A DNA stretch of 64,000 bases from Geosiphon pyriformis (taxonomy: Eukaryota > Glomeromycota > Glomeromycetes > Archaeosporales > Geosiphonaceae). Below the pieces are notes generated by a model. It was not told where the DNA came from, made no database searches, and saw only the letters and a list, made by a program, of their open reading frames with translations. The position numbers and the translations under genes were made by a program. Of this stretch, positions 12,009 to 21,253 are shown piece by piece (the first letter of the stretch is position 1; the number at the start of each line of letters is the position of its first letter). The stretch lies in the NCBI GenBank assembly GCA_016748015.1, contig JAAOMT010000694.1, positions 124,001 to 188,000 on the forward strand, in the 5' to 3' direction.

Positions 12009-12016
12009 TATAAAAG
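12009..12016 (+). promoter_or_regulatory. TATA box of LTR-A (TATAAAAG)
   Basis: The box is kept without change in all six LTR-A copies: 55-62, 12009-12016, 20651-20658, 29973-29980, 38825-38832 and 58941-58948 (the first, fourth, fifth and sixth on the minus strand). This is striking in otherwise mutated repeats. The 5' LTR copy should drive the element's genomic RNA. Confidence 0.75.
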
Positions 12017-12609
12017 AAGAGCTTCTCTCTTCAAGAAAATGTATCTTACTTTAGATTTATCTCTTAGAATCATTCCTATACACACAAAAAAAAATAAATA
12101 TCAAATAATTTGAAAAACCAAATTCTTTAATTATTATACTTGGAAAATTCCCAAAACCCAACTAACATTTCAAAATTGATTAGCTACCAATTTCAGTAAA
12201 CTGTTAGTGACTCCAGGCCTGGATAGAAAACGTTCCCTTGATAAAAATCTTATTTCTTTTACATTTCTTTTATTTTTCTTTTCTTTTCTTATTACAATCA
12301 TTAGGGTAGCCTACAGACGAGGTTCCTATAGAAGAGTTGACTTTCACAGCAAAGTAACTACACATTTTTAGTGAGCTTCCAGATGAGCAATTTCTGGGAA
12401 AGAGTTGATGTTTACTACAACGTAACTACATAAAGTAACTGGCAAGGAATTGGCCATTCCACTTATAAGCCCAGCAGTTCAAATTATAGGAGATAATTTG
12501 AAGATAAATTCAGTTACTGGAGGTTCAACCACATCCAGAAAACGTGAATTTACAGCAAATAAGTATCAACAACATTACAGAAAAGAGACCAAAAACCTCC
12601 GGTAACATT

Positions 12610-12619
12610 TGGTGCTCTC
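12610..12619 (+). other. Primer binding site of element A
   Basis: TGGTGCTCTC starts two bases after the 5' LTR end, matching the TGG start expected from pairing with a tRNA 3' CCA. A' has the identical ten bases (38222-38231, minus), and D and C have close versions. The tRNA was not identified. Confidence 0.7.
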
Positions 12620-14134
12620 CCACAGAAATAACACAGCAACAAATTCAAAGTGGTGACCGCCTCAGACATCACAACTTTAGAGTAGTATCAATTGATTTAC
12701 ACACACTGCAAACAACGATTTGAAATATGCGATGGAATCATAGCTTTTAAGAAAACACTTTTTCAATACATCGAAAATCAAATCAACGACTACCTCTTTG
12801 GGAACTATAACATTACAACAGTTAAAAAAGATCTTCTTGAGAACATACTATACTATTCCAACACTGAATCAGAAAACATTAGTGCTGAAGCTTGCGCTAC
12901 TTATTTTGAGGAACTCGATTATAATATCATTCGATTCTGTAAAGAAAAATATCTTGCAAATGCACAATTTGCCTTTGAACTCGAATCTGAACCTGAAACC
13001 AGTAGCAACAAAAGACAAAAAGATAACCGACCTGTTCACACAACACCTAATACTCCCAAAATATTATTCAAACATCTACAAACACCTGAACAAGAAACCA
13101 GCTCAAAACTTCCACTTACTATTACACCTTTTCCAGCTTCACTTGCACAAGCACAAACACCTAATTCACCCTTGAATTGATTTGCAAGACCAGAAGATTT
13201 TACATCACTCAGAAGTCCCACCAGATAACAAGAACCCCTTCAAACTAGTTCCAATCTCCTTGATTTTCTAGCTGAAAATCAAAGTGAACACTCTGAGACA
13301 GTAGCAAATGAAGAAAACAACTCTGAAATAACCGAAGAAGAATCAATAGACAGTGAAAACAAAGAAGACAAAATGACAACATACATTGCAAAAATCCCTG
13401 AATTCAATGGAGAAGATATTGAGATCAGCTCTCAAGAATGGCTCGACCAAGTTACTAAAGCTGGAGATGCAAATGGATGGAATGCTGCCAGAATGTTAAG
13501 AACAATTCCCTACTTTCTCAAAGGAACAGCAGGAGAATGGTTTGAAAACCTTGCCGCCCCATTCAATGATTGGAATGCTTTCAAAGCAGCCTTTCTTGAA
13601 CAGTTCACCAACAATAATACCTCTATCACTTTTCGCAATCGTTTTTGAAATATCAAACAAGAACCCTCTGAATCCGTTATGACTTATATTAGAAAATTCA
13701 ACAAACTTCTCAGACGGATTCGCCAACTCGAGACAAACAATTATTATTCCGATGCTCAAATCTTGGATCAATTTATTGCTGGTTTAAAAGATAAACTAAT
13801 TAAAAAGGTTTGCCCACATGCGCCAGAAGATTTAAACTCTACCATACAGCATGCAAAAAGATACAAAATGGCCATGGAAAAGGTCAATTATACAAAACTT
13901 GTAAATTTGGCAATTGGAGAAACCAGCTCAGCAGCTGAGGAAAAAATTGACCAACTCACAAAGAAGGTCGAAAACTATTTTACCAACCAACAACAACAAC
14001 AACCTCAAAGATATCAACCACCCCAAAAACGAAATCAAAATAACTTTGCACCACTTTCCAATAACCAGCCCCAGAATTGCCATTACTGTGGAATCTCTGG
14101 CTACTGGAAAAGAGATTGCAGAAAGCTACAATGA
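12620..14134 (+). pseudogene. Element A gag (capsid and zinc knuckle)
   Basis: One frame with a few stops. Upstream part about 12692-13180; capsid-type Retrotrans_gag region 13373-14000 (WLDQV, then IPYFLKGTAGEWFENL, then the QFIAGLKDKL segment); a Gln/Pro-rich linker; and a zinc knuckle near 14078-14122. The knuckle reads CHYCGISGYWKRDC: the zinc-binding His has become Tyr (C-to-T), while A' keeps His. Stops at about 12683, 13178-13180, 13226 and 13646-13648 fall where A' has sense codons, except the last, which A' shares as TGA. Gag should coat the RNA. The frame continues without a true gag terminus into protease; the TGA at 14132-14134 is also in A'. Confidence 0.8.
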
Positions 14135-15124
14135 GACCAACAAAACAGGGGTAATCTATGTTACTCTCCACTACAGCAATCTTATTATCAACCATTACCA
14201 TCAGCCTACTATCCACCAAGACCCCAATACCAAAATAACTATTATCAGCCCACCCCACAACTAATCCAACAGCAATACCAACAACCACCCACACAATAGT
14301 ATCAAGTACCTGCTTGAAGACTGATTACACAAAATCAATTTACACCACAAAACTGATACCAAGTAAACAACAATAGAATCAGTTCGAACAACCAATTAGT
14401 TCTCCGAAATTCCACTCAACCAAGACCTAACCACTACCACACTCAATCCAGTTATTTAACAATGCCAGAAGAACAGGATTTTTACCATACTGCACTCTCA
14501 GAAGGTAAAGCTGCAGCACAACAACAACAAAACCCTTCTCATAACCACACCACTATTCCACCAGCCTGAATTGCTGAAAATGCCAATCTCTCTGATATCT
14601 TTCCTTTCGAATTTGAAGCAAATGAATCACCATTCTTGCTTAGCAATGCAGCAGCTAATGAGCAAAAAGCCATCACTGCAATGTACACAGAAGCTGAAGT
14701 AGAAGGAAAGCCAATTCACTTGATCCTAGACAGTGGATCCGCCGGAAGCATTATCACCTACCAGTTAATGCAACAGTTGAAAAGAAATGTCGACCGACCA
14801 GCTCAAACAGTAATTGTCACTGCCAATGCCATAAAAAAGACACTAGTAGGAGAAATTGACAATTTTCTATTTACTCTTGATGGAATCACCATTCCAGTCA
14901 AAGTTCTTGTAATGGACACACCCTAGTACCAAGCTCTCATCGGAAATGATTGGCTTCAAAAAGCCAATGCTAATCTGAATTGGAAAACACAAGAATTAAC
15001 AATCTCTTACCAAGGACAACACGCCCAGGTATCTGCCATTTGTGGTACATTCAACAAACATTCTGAAAAAGCCCTGGCTTTTGAATTTGAACCAGAAGAA
15101 GAAAAACCAATAATCGAAACATTC
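14135..15124 (+). pseudogene. Element A aspartic protease with Gln/Tyr-rich lead-in
   Basis: Same frame as gag. The lead-in (14135-14600) is rich in Gln, Tyr and Pro and carries several TGA/TAG codons. The protease core in 14636-15000 has the retropepsin active site LILDSGSAGSII (Asp-Ser-Gly triad intact) and ALIGNDWL near 14930. A TAG at 14924-14926 replaces a CAG that A' retains (ASQYQALI). The enzyme would process the Gag-Pol polyprotein. Confidence 0.8.
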
Positions 15125-15994
15125 ATGGCTCTTGGATCAATGTCCAACTGGGCCGATGAAACAGAACAAGAACATTTTACCCCACACTCTGAACCCGAAA
15201 CCTTTGAATGGAATATTCCTTACTTAAAACCTGAACCAAGAAAACAATGCCCCTATATTTCCTTTAAATGTAAGGACTGCCACAAGAAACTATTGTCAAT
15301 GGGAGCCTACATTTCACCTGAAGAAGAATATGAGAATCATACTTGTTATTACTGTAAGGCTTGCCACAGAGAGCAATGGGGTCATCTAATAAAAAAGAGT
15401 GGAAAATGGGACAACACTCTTTGTTTGACTTGTGGAGATATGCTACCAGAAGAATACAATTGGATTGATGTAGCAATGAGAGAAGGCGTCTGTGATCAGA
15501 CCTGCCAATATACTTTATCAATTTCAGAAAAAGTAAAAAGAGAAACACCCTTTAATGCAGCATACAACAGTGCTCTCAACAAACTTTATTACTACCCTCA
15601 TGATGCCAAGATGATTTTCGACTTAGCAATGGCATTAATTAATGGACCTACCAAAGAAAATGTTCGTCAAATGAAGGAAGCAGAATACATTGAATACACT
15701 ATAGAATTAGCTGGATTTGATTATGAAGATGAAGTAGAAGTCTACCACCAAATTGCAAGTTACACCTACCCGACCCAAGAAGCTCAAATTCAATGATTAG
15801 AGCAAATGAACATTAGGCTATGTGAAGAATGCATTATGCCTTGCGATGAACAATGGTGTCCTGAATGCTATGCTCTTAATATCCCCTTGCCCAGCGAAAA
15901 TGATGAGAATGAAATTGAATTTGGAGAATCTAAAGAAATAGAAGAAATTGAAACAACACCCATCTACCTTATCGAAAATCAGCCTGCCTTATAA
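15125..15994 (+). pseudogene. Element A Cys-rich (zinc-ribbon-like) region between protease and dUTPase
   Basis: An almost open stretch of about 290 codons with one TGA (15794-15796). Cys pairs occur in series: CPY..CKDC, CYYCKACH, CLTCGD, CDQTC, and in the tail CEEC..CDEQWCPEC. An acidic Glu-rich tail (about 15900-15960) precedes dUTPase. The same Cys order is present in A' (35008-35660), D (40900-41580) and D3. I do not recognise a named domain; zinc-dependent RNA or protein binding is inference. Element C lacks it. Confidence 0.65.
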
Positions 15995-16735
15995 CTTAAA
16001 TACTTCAACAACAACGGGCAAGGAATAAAACCTGAAAAAGCACATGAAATTGATGCTGGATATGATCTAAGATATTCAGGCAAGGATACTCTTATTCTTA
16101 AACCCAAATTTCTCACAAAAATCAATCTCAAAATTGCACTCGAAATCCCACCAGGAACAATGGTTCAAATTGCCTTCCGGTCCTCTCTGGCAAGCAAAGG
16201 AATCAATGTCAGAGGAGGAATAATTGATGCTGGATATACTGGAAACATAACAGTGATGCTTCAAAATGAAACTGACAAACCATTCAAGATCGAACATGCT
16301 GAAAAAATTGCCCAAGCTATTTACCTACCCTTAATCAACATTTCGGGTTTGCAACTAGTCAATCAAAGAGAACAATTAGGAAAAAACAATAAAAGAACCC
16401 AAGGTTTTGGTTCAACTGGACAATTCACAGTTCTAGTTAATATAGCTCTTAACACACAGAACGAATCCCACCAGATTCTCAGACTCACACAACCGATTAC
16501 TATCTCACCCTTTGGAAAACATCCAGAAATCTACACCTGCTCAAAGCCAACAACCACACAACAAATTTTTGAGTCCAATGAACAAGTCTGCTTGGAACAT
16601 AATATTTTAATTCCAAACATTTATATTCCAGAAGGAACAAAGAAAGTCCGAGTTACTTTTTACAACCCCAATAATTACCCCATAATTTTATTAAATAATT
16701 TAGAAATTGGAGTTATTCACAGTAATATATTTTAA
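15995..16735 (+). pseudogene. Element A dUTPase and following beta-rich domain
   Basis: A TAA in the lead-in (CAA in A') is the only break. All five motifs of trimeric dUTPase are present: DAGYDLR, RSSLASKGI, GGIIDAGYTG with the catalytic Asp, AEKIAQAIYLPL, and RTQGFGSTG. The core spans about 16022-16452. A second domain of about 95 residues (to 16735) ends in VTFYNPNNYPIILLNN, a pattern often seen upstream of Gypsy RT. It would convert dUTP to dUMP, lowering uracil in cDNA. Motif completeness makes it the best-kept enzyme in the element. Confidence 0.85.
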
Positions 16736-17607
16736 CAAGAATTATCCCAAATAGTTCCCAATTTCTCTGAAATTATTGGACATTCAATACCAAAAACCAA
16801 CCCAAACCCCAGCTCTGAAAACTACCATGTTGTCATGGAAAAACTATCTCGAATCAACATAGGACAACTTGAACCACAACAACAGACCCAGCTCAAAGAG
16901 CTAATTACAGAAATTACTGACATTTTCGCTGAAAACAACAATGACTTAGGAAGAACTGATTTGGTTCAACACTAAATCTATACAGAAGATACCAAACTAA
17001 GGCAACAACAAGCCTACCGAGTTCCCCCAGAAAGTCACCAATTTATCTGAAAAGAAGTACAACGGATGCTTAACAATGGGCTTATTCAATCAATAATGAG
17101 CCCATGGGCCTCACCTGTGGTTCTAGTTAAAAAGAAAAATGGAAAGATACGATTTTGTGTTGATTATTGACAACTCAACAGTATCACCATTGGAGATGCC
17201 TACCCTCTTCCACGAATTGATGACATGTTGGATGCCCTTGGAAAGTCCAAATACTTTTCAACATTGGATTTAGAGAGTGGATACTGACAAGTTGCTATGG
17301 ATCCCAAAGACCGCCCCAAAACAGCATTCACCACTCAAGGAGGAAATTACGAGTTCAATGTAATGCCTTTTGGATTATGCAATGCACCAGCAACATTTCA
17401 AAGACTCATGGATGTTGTTTACAAAGGCCTCCTTTGGAAATCAGTAGTAGTTTATCTTGATGACACTGATGTTTATTCACCATCTTTCGAGCTACATTTA
17501 ATTCACCTGCGAGAAGTTTTTCAATGATTACGGAAAGCAGGATTGAAACTGAACATTGAAAAATGCTACTTTGGAAAAACAAGTTTAGCTTTTCTTGGTC
17601 ACATTGT
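16736..17607 (+). pseudogene. Element A reverse transcriptase, cut by an assembly gap
   Basis: RT of the Gypsy type in the same frame. Fingers: SPWASPVVLVKKKNGKIRFCVDY. Palm: LDLESGY, then MPFGLCNAPATFQRLMD. The catalytic box VVYLDDTDVY has both Asp intact, unlike A' (YLDN) and D3 (YLND). Stops: TGA at about 17168 (A' has CGA, Arg), TGA near 17285 where Trp is expected (A' has TAG), and TGA near 17525 shared with A'. The thumb is lost in the N gap. Confidence 0.85.
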
Positions 17608-17831
17608 NNNNNNNNNNNNNNNNNNNNNNNNNNNNNNNNNNNNNNNNNNNNNNNNNNNNNNNNNNNNNNNNNNNNNNNNNNNNNNNNNNNNNNNNNNNNN
17701 NNNNNNNNNNNNNNNNNNNNNNNNNNNNNNNNNNNNNNNNNNNNNNNNNNNNNNNNNNNNNNNNNNNNNNNNNNNNNNNNNNNNNNNNNNNNNNNNNNNN
17801 NNNNNNNNNNNNNNNNNNNNNNNNNNNNNNN
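17608..17831. other. Assembly gap (224 N) inside RT/RNase H of element A
   Basis: A run of N replaces the RT thumb and the first part of RNase H. The matching piece of A' is about 465 bp (32797-33262), so the gap length is probably too short by about 240 bp. Frames drawn through the N run are not evidence. Confidence 0.98.
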
Positions 17832-18031
17832 ACTTTTATCTCAGACCCAAAGAATTCGATATTATCACTAATAATATTGGACTTAAATGGCTTCAAAACA
17901 AAAACACCCAGCTGAATGCAAAACAAACCCAATGGACAGGATTTTTAGCTAATTACCAATACATCGTACACTACAAACCAGGAAAACTCCATACCAATGT
18001 TGATTGTCTCTCAAGAATGAGGCAAGATTAG
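17832..18031 (+). pseudogene. Element A RNase H, C-terminal part
   Basis: Open from the gap to a TAG at 18029-18031, with LRPKEFDIITNNIGLKWL and the terminal VDCLSRMRQD. The residue before NIGL should be Asp (A' has ITDNIGL) and is Asn here, a G-to-A change in a position usually catalytic. The stop after the RMRQ(D/I) end is also present in A', D and D3, so it is likely the true end of ORF1. RNase H removes the RNA strand during reverse transcription. Confidence 0.75.
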
Positions 18032-18080
18032 AAAACAAAACCAACACCCATTTGAATTAACAGCATCAAAACAACAAACA

Positions 18081-19466
18081 ATGAACTCCAAAAACTACAA
18101 CAATCTCAAACAATATTTGGAGACATTAACAATCCCACCAGATTGGTTCCTAGACAAAAAACATCAGTTACAACAACAAGCCAAACAATATTTTCTACAC
18201 AACAACATTATCTATCATCGAAATTTCAAAAACCCAACCAAACCACTCAGATTAATACAAGAACAGGAAAAAGAGACCATTTTATACAATATGCACTCAG
18301 ATCCTTCATCAGCACACTTCGGAAAAGATAGCACCACCCAAAGAACATTAGAATACTACTTTTGGCCTCAAATGAGAAAAGACATTCACGAATATGTCGA
18401 ATCTTGTGATAGTTGTCAAAAAAGAGGAGAAACTTGCCCTACAGAACCTTTAAATCCAATCAAAGTTGGACAGCCTTTTGACAGAGTTGGTATCAATTTA
18501 GTCAGACCACTATCTATCACCACTCAAGGAAACCATTATATTGCAGTAGCTATAGACTATCTTACTAAATGGCCTGAAGCCAGAGCCATTCAATGAGCAG
18601 ATGCAAAATCAGTAGCAAATTTCATCTACGAAAACATCATTTGTAGACATGGATGTCCAATTGAACTTTTATCCAATCAAGGAACACACTTTGTGAACAA
18701 CCTGATACAAGAAATTTGTGAACGATTCAATGTCAAAAGACCTCTGTTTTTGCCCTACCATCCACAAACAAATGAACTTGTGAAACGTTTTAACAGAACA
18801 TTGTGTGAGTCATTAGCCAAAGTCTCAACCAATTTTGAGCAAGAATGGGATCTCTTTATTCCATCAGTGTTACTAGCATACAGGACATTAAAACAAGATA
18901 CCATGAAACACACACCATTTGATTTAACTTATGGAAGAACAACAATGTTACCAATTAGTTTCACAGTAGAAACATACCCAGCACAACCAATCGATGAAAA
19001 CAATTTCCAAGAAACATTTCAGCGAAGAGCCTACACTTTGCTTAGCACATTGGAAAAAAAACGATGAATAGCAGCCACCCATATTAAACACTCCCAAGCT
19101 CAACAAAAAGAACAGCATGATGACAAATTGCCTTCAGTCACCAATAAATTCAAAATTGGAAACAAAGTTCTCTTACACAGAATTAAAGCTGAAAAACAAT
19201 GGAATGGAAAATTTGAAAATAAATGGGATGGACTATTCTTTATCCATGAAGTCCTAGGCAATGGATCATACAAGCTAAGACTTGATGACAAAATCCTAGC
19301 AAAAGTTGCACATAAAGATCATTTGAAACACTATCATTCCAGAAACAATCCTGAACTATTAATTCTACAAATTGGTACACATTTCTCTTTGGTCAGTCCT
19401 GAAGATATTCCCTGAAACTTAGAACCAATAGTTGTCATTGAACAACCTTCCAACCTGAACACTTAA
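18081..19466 (+). pseudogene. Element A integrase (separate ORF)
   Basis: This starts at ATG 18081, 49 bp after the RNase H stop and in the +1 frame; A' and D have an ATG at the same place. HHCC zinc part near 18290-18430 (HSDPSSAHF, CDSCQKR). Catalytic core: GINLVRP, LLSNQGTHF, LVKRFNR, so the three acids expected as Asp, Asp, Glu are Asn, Asn, Lys, all single G-to-A changes. C-terminal FKIGNKVLLHRIKAEKQW and a chromodomain-like part end at 19466. Internal TGAs are at about 18594, 19064 and 19412. Functionally dead. Confidence 0.85.
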
Positions 19467-19582
19467 TTTAATTTTACTAGTTATTCTCTTATAATTTAGA
19501 AACAATCTCACAAAAACAAAACAAAAATAACATAAAAACCCATACACCAAAAATAATTTTCTTTTATTTCAAATCGCTTATA

Positions 19583-20302
19583 ATGACTATTCATCAAAAC
19601 ATTCAACAATTATCCCAAAAACTAATGTTAGCTTTAAAAACAATACCCGAATTATCTATTACTGTTACTGGAAACCACATTAATTATACCCAAACAGAAG
19701 TAGTTACAAATTTAGCCCCAAACTCACGAAAATATCACCCATATAAGAAGAACACAAGAAGTTATTCTGGAATTCACCTGCCAAAACTTTTAAAGCTTGC
19801 TTTAAGAGAAAACCTAATGCTCACTCCAATTAGTATTCCACCAAATGCTACAATTCAACAAAAACTTCAACTGTGTCTTAATGAGGAAAACACTGAATAT
19901 CCTCCAATCTATAGATATTTCCACATTGGAAAAACACTCTACAAACGGAAACTGGAACTTACAACAGCAAACCTCACAAAAGAAGCTATTCAAAAACAAT
20001 TCCACAATGAATTCAAGACAACAGCTGAACCAACAAACAGTCACTACAAGCTCAGAACTGCTCTTAGACTTTATGACCTATTCCACACCTGTGAAAACGT
20101 ACTGCAAAACCCAATTTTTCAACCTTTAAAGATTCAATATATTGAAAAGCTCACAGAACTGAAATTTCAACAATTTTCAGACCAAATTTCTTCAATAATT
20201 TTGGATTATTATCTGGAAATAATAGACAGTACTTAGACTTCGACGGAGCTCAGTCTTGAGGAGGAGGTTATGTTACCAGACGAAATTAGAGATATTATTT
20301 AG
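19583..20302 (+). CDS. Element A ORF3, conserved post-integrase protein of unknown function
   Basis: Open for 217 codons from ATG 19583 to a TAG at 20234-20236, which is TGG in A'. Read through that stop, the frame continues 21 codons into the 3' LTR (stop at 20300-20302), giving 239 residues, the same length as A' (30329-31048). No signal peptide, membrane segment or Cys motif is visible; it is Gln/Asn/Leu rich and looks soluble and helical. The N-terminus (ELSITVTGNHINYTQ) resembles D (EMEITINQQTIQYQ) and the middle (TLYKRKLEL) resembles C (NLLYKRQLKL). I do not recognise a family. Its steady place in A, C, D and E argues that the elements need it. Confidence 0.75.
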
Positions 20303-21249
20303 CATAAAATTATCTTATAATTCCTATCATTAATTAGCATATATTATCGTTTCAAATAATCACTTATTATATTAGCAAAAATGTCGGAAATTATCATTTA
20401 ATTAATAACCCGAATTGTACACAACACAAATGTAACCTAATTGTGATGATTAATCATGCAATACCCCAAACTATGTAACATTCAGAAGTTTGCCGAAATT
20501 TGTAGAAATTTGCCAAAATAATTGATAGTTTACCGAAATATCTAATAGTTTGCCGAAATAACTTGTAGTTTGCCGAAATGTATCTTTAGTTCAGCGAAAT
20601 TGTAGAAAATAGCAAAGTTCAAGTTCATAGAATAGTGTTACGACAAGTTGTATAAAAGAAGAGCTTCTTTCTTCGAGAAAATGTATTTTATTTTAGATTT
20701 ATCTCTTAGAACCATTCCTATACACACAAAAAGAAATAAATATCAAATAATTTGAAAAACCAAATTCTTTAATTATTATACTTGGAAAATCCCCAAAACC
20801 CAACTAACATTTCGAAATTGATTAGCTACCAATTTCAGTAAACTGTTAGTGACTCCAGGCCTGGATAGAAAACATTCCCTTAATAAAAATCTTATTTCTT
20901 TTACATTTCTTTTATTTTTCTTTTCTTTTCTTATTACAATCATTAGGGTAGCCTACAGACAAGATTCCTGTAGAAGAGTTGACTTTCACAGCAAAGTAAC
21001 TACACATTTTTAGTGAGCTTCCAGACGAGCAATTCCTGGAAAAGAGTTGACGTTTACTACAACGTAACTACATAAAATAACTGGCAAGGAATTGGCCATT
21101 CCACTTATAAGCCCAGCAGTTCAAATTATAGAAGATAATTTGAAGATAAATTCAGTTACTGGAGGTTCAACCACATCCAGAAAACGTGAATTTACAGCAA
21201 ATAAGTATCAACAACATTACAGAAAAGAGACCAAAAACCTCCAGTAACA
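20271..21249 (+). repeat. Element A 3' LTR
   Basis: 979 bp, TGTTACCAGACG to CTCCAGTAACA. Its first 32 bases encode the C-terminus of ORF3. It retains more CG dinucleotides in the phased motifs than the 5' copy. TATA box 20651-20658. ATGT follows at 21250-21253 as the right target-site copy, then LTR-B resumes. Confidence 0.93.
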
Positions 21250-21253
21250 ATGT

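Larger units (their letters stand above)
11629..12607 (+). repeat. Element A 5' LTR
   Basis: 979 bp, TGTTACCAGACG to CTCCGGTAACA, paired with 20271-21249. By eye I count roughly 30-40 differences between the two, nearly all C/T or G/A. It contains a phased CCGAAAT-type motif array, a TATA box, and a CT-rich stretch (about 12250-12290) near the likely R/U5 region. Confidence 0.93.
11629..21249 (+). mobile_element. Element A: Ty3/Gypsy retrotransposon with dUTPase and ORF3
   Basis: A full-length element of 9.6 kb with 979-bp LTRs at 11629-12607 and 20271-21249 (TGTTAC...GTAACA). It sits inside the left LTR of element C. The four bases before it are ATAT and the four after it ATGT; the LTR-B copy at 53762 has ATGT here, so a 4-bp duplication with one G-to-A change is likely. 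ORF1 (gag to RNase H) is one frame with scattered stops, integrase is a second ORF in the +1 frame, and ORF3 is a third. It is the best-preserved coding element in the window but carries an assembly gap in RT. Confidence 0.93.

Noticed and set aside
13914-14264. Alternative-frame ORFs over the gag tail (also 36552-36911)
   Set aside because: They recur because the Gln/Asn/Pro-rich coding sequence is open in another frame; the gag frame has the zinc knuckle.
17563-17932. Frames that run through the N stretch on both strands
   Set aside because: They exist only because N does not create stops.
13160-19420. Possible nuclear genetic code with TGA as a sense codon, because many TGAs interrupt long frames
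   Set aside because: Homologous positions in A' or D have CGA, AGA or TGG, and TAA/TAG also appear at CAA/CAG/TGG positions. Transition decay explains all three stops.
19583-20302. ORF3 as an envelope (retrovirus-like) gene
   Set aside because: No signal peptide, transmembrane segment, cleavage site or Cys pattern; only the position matches.
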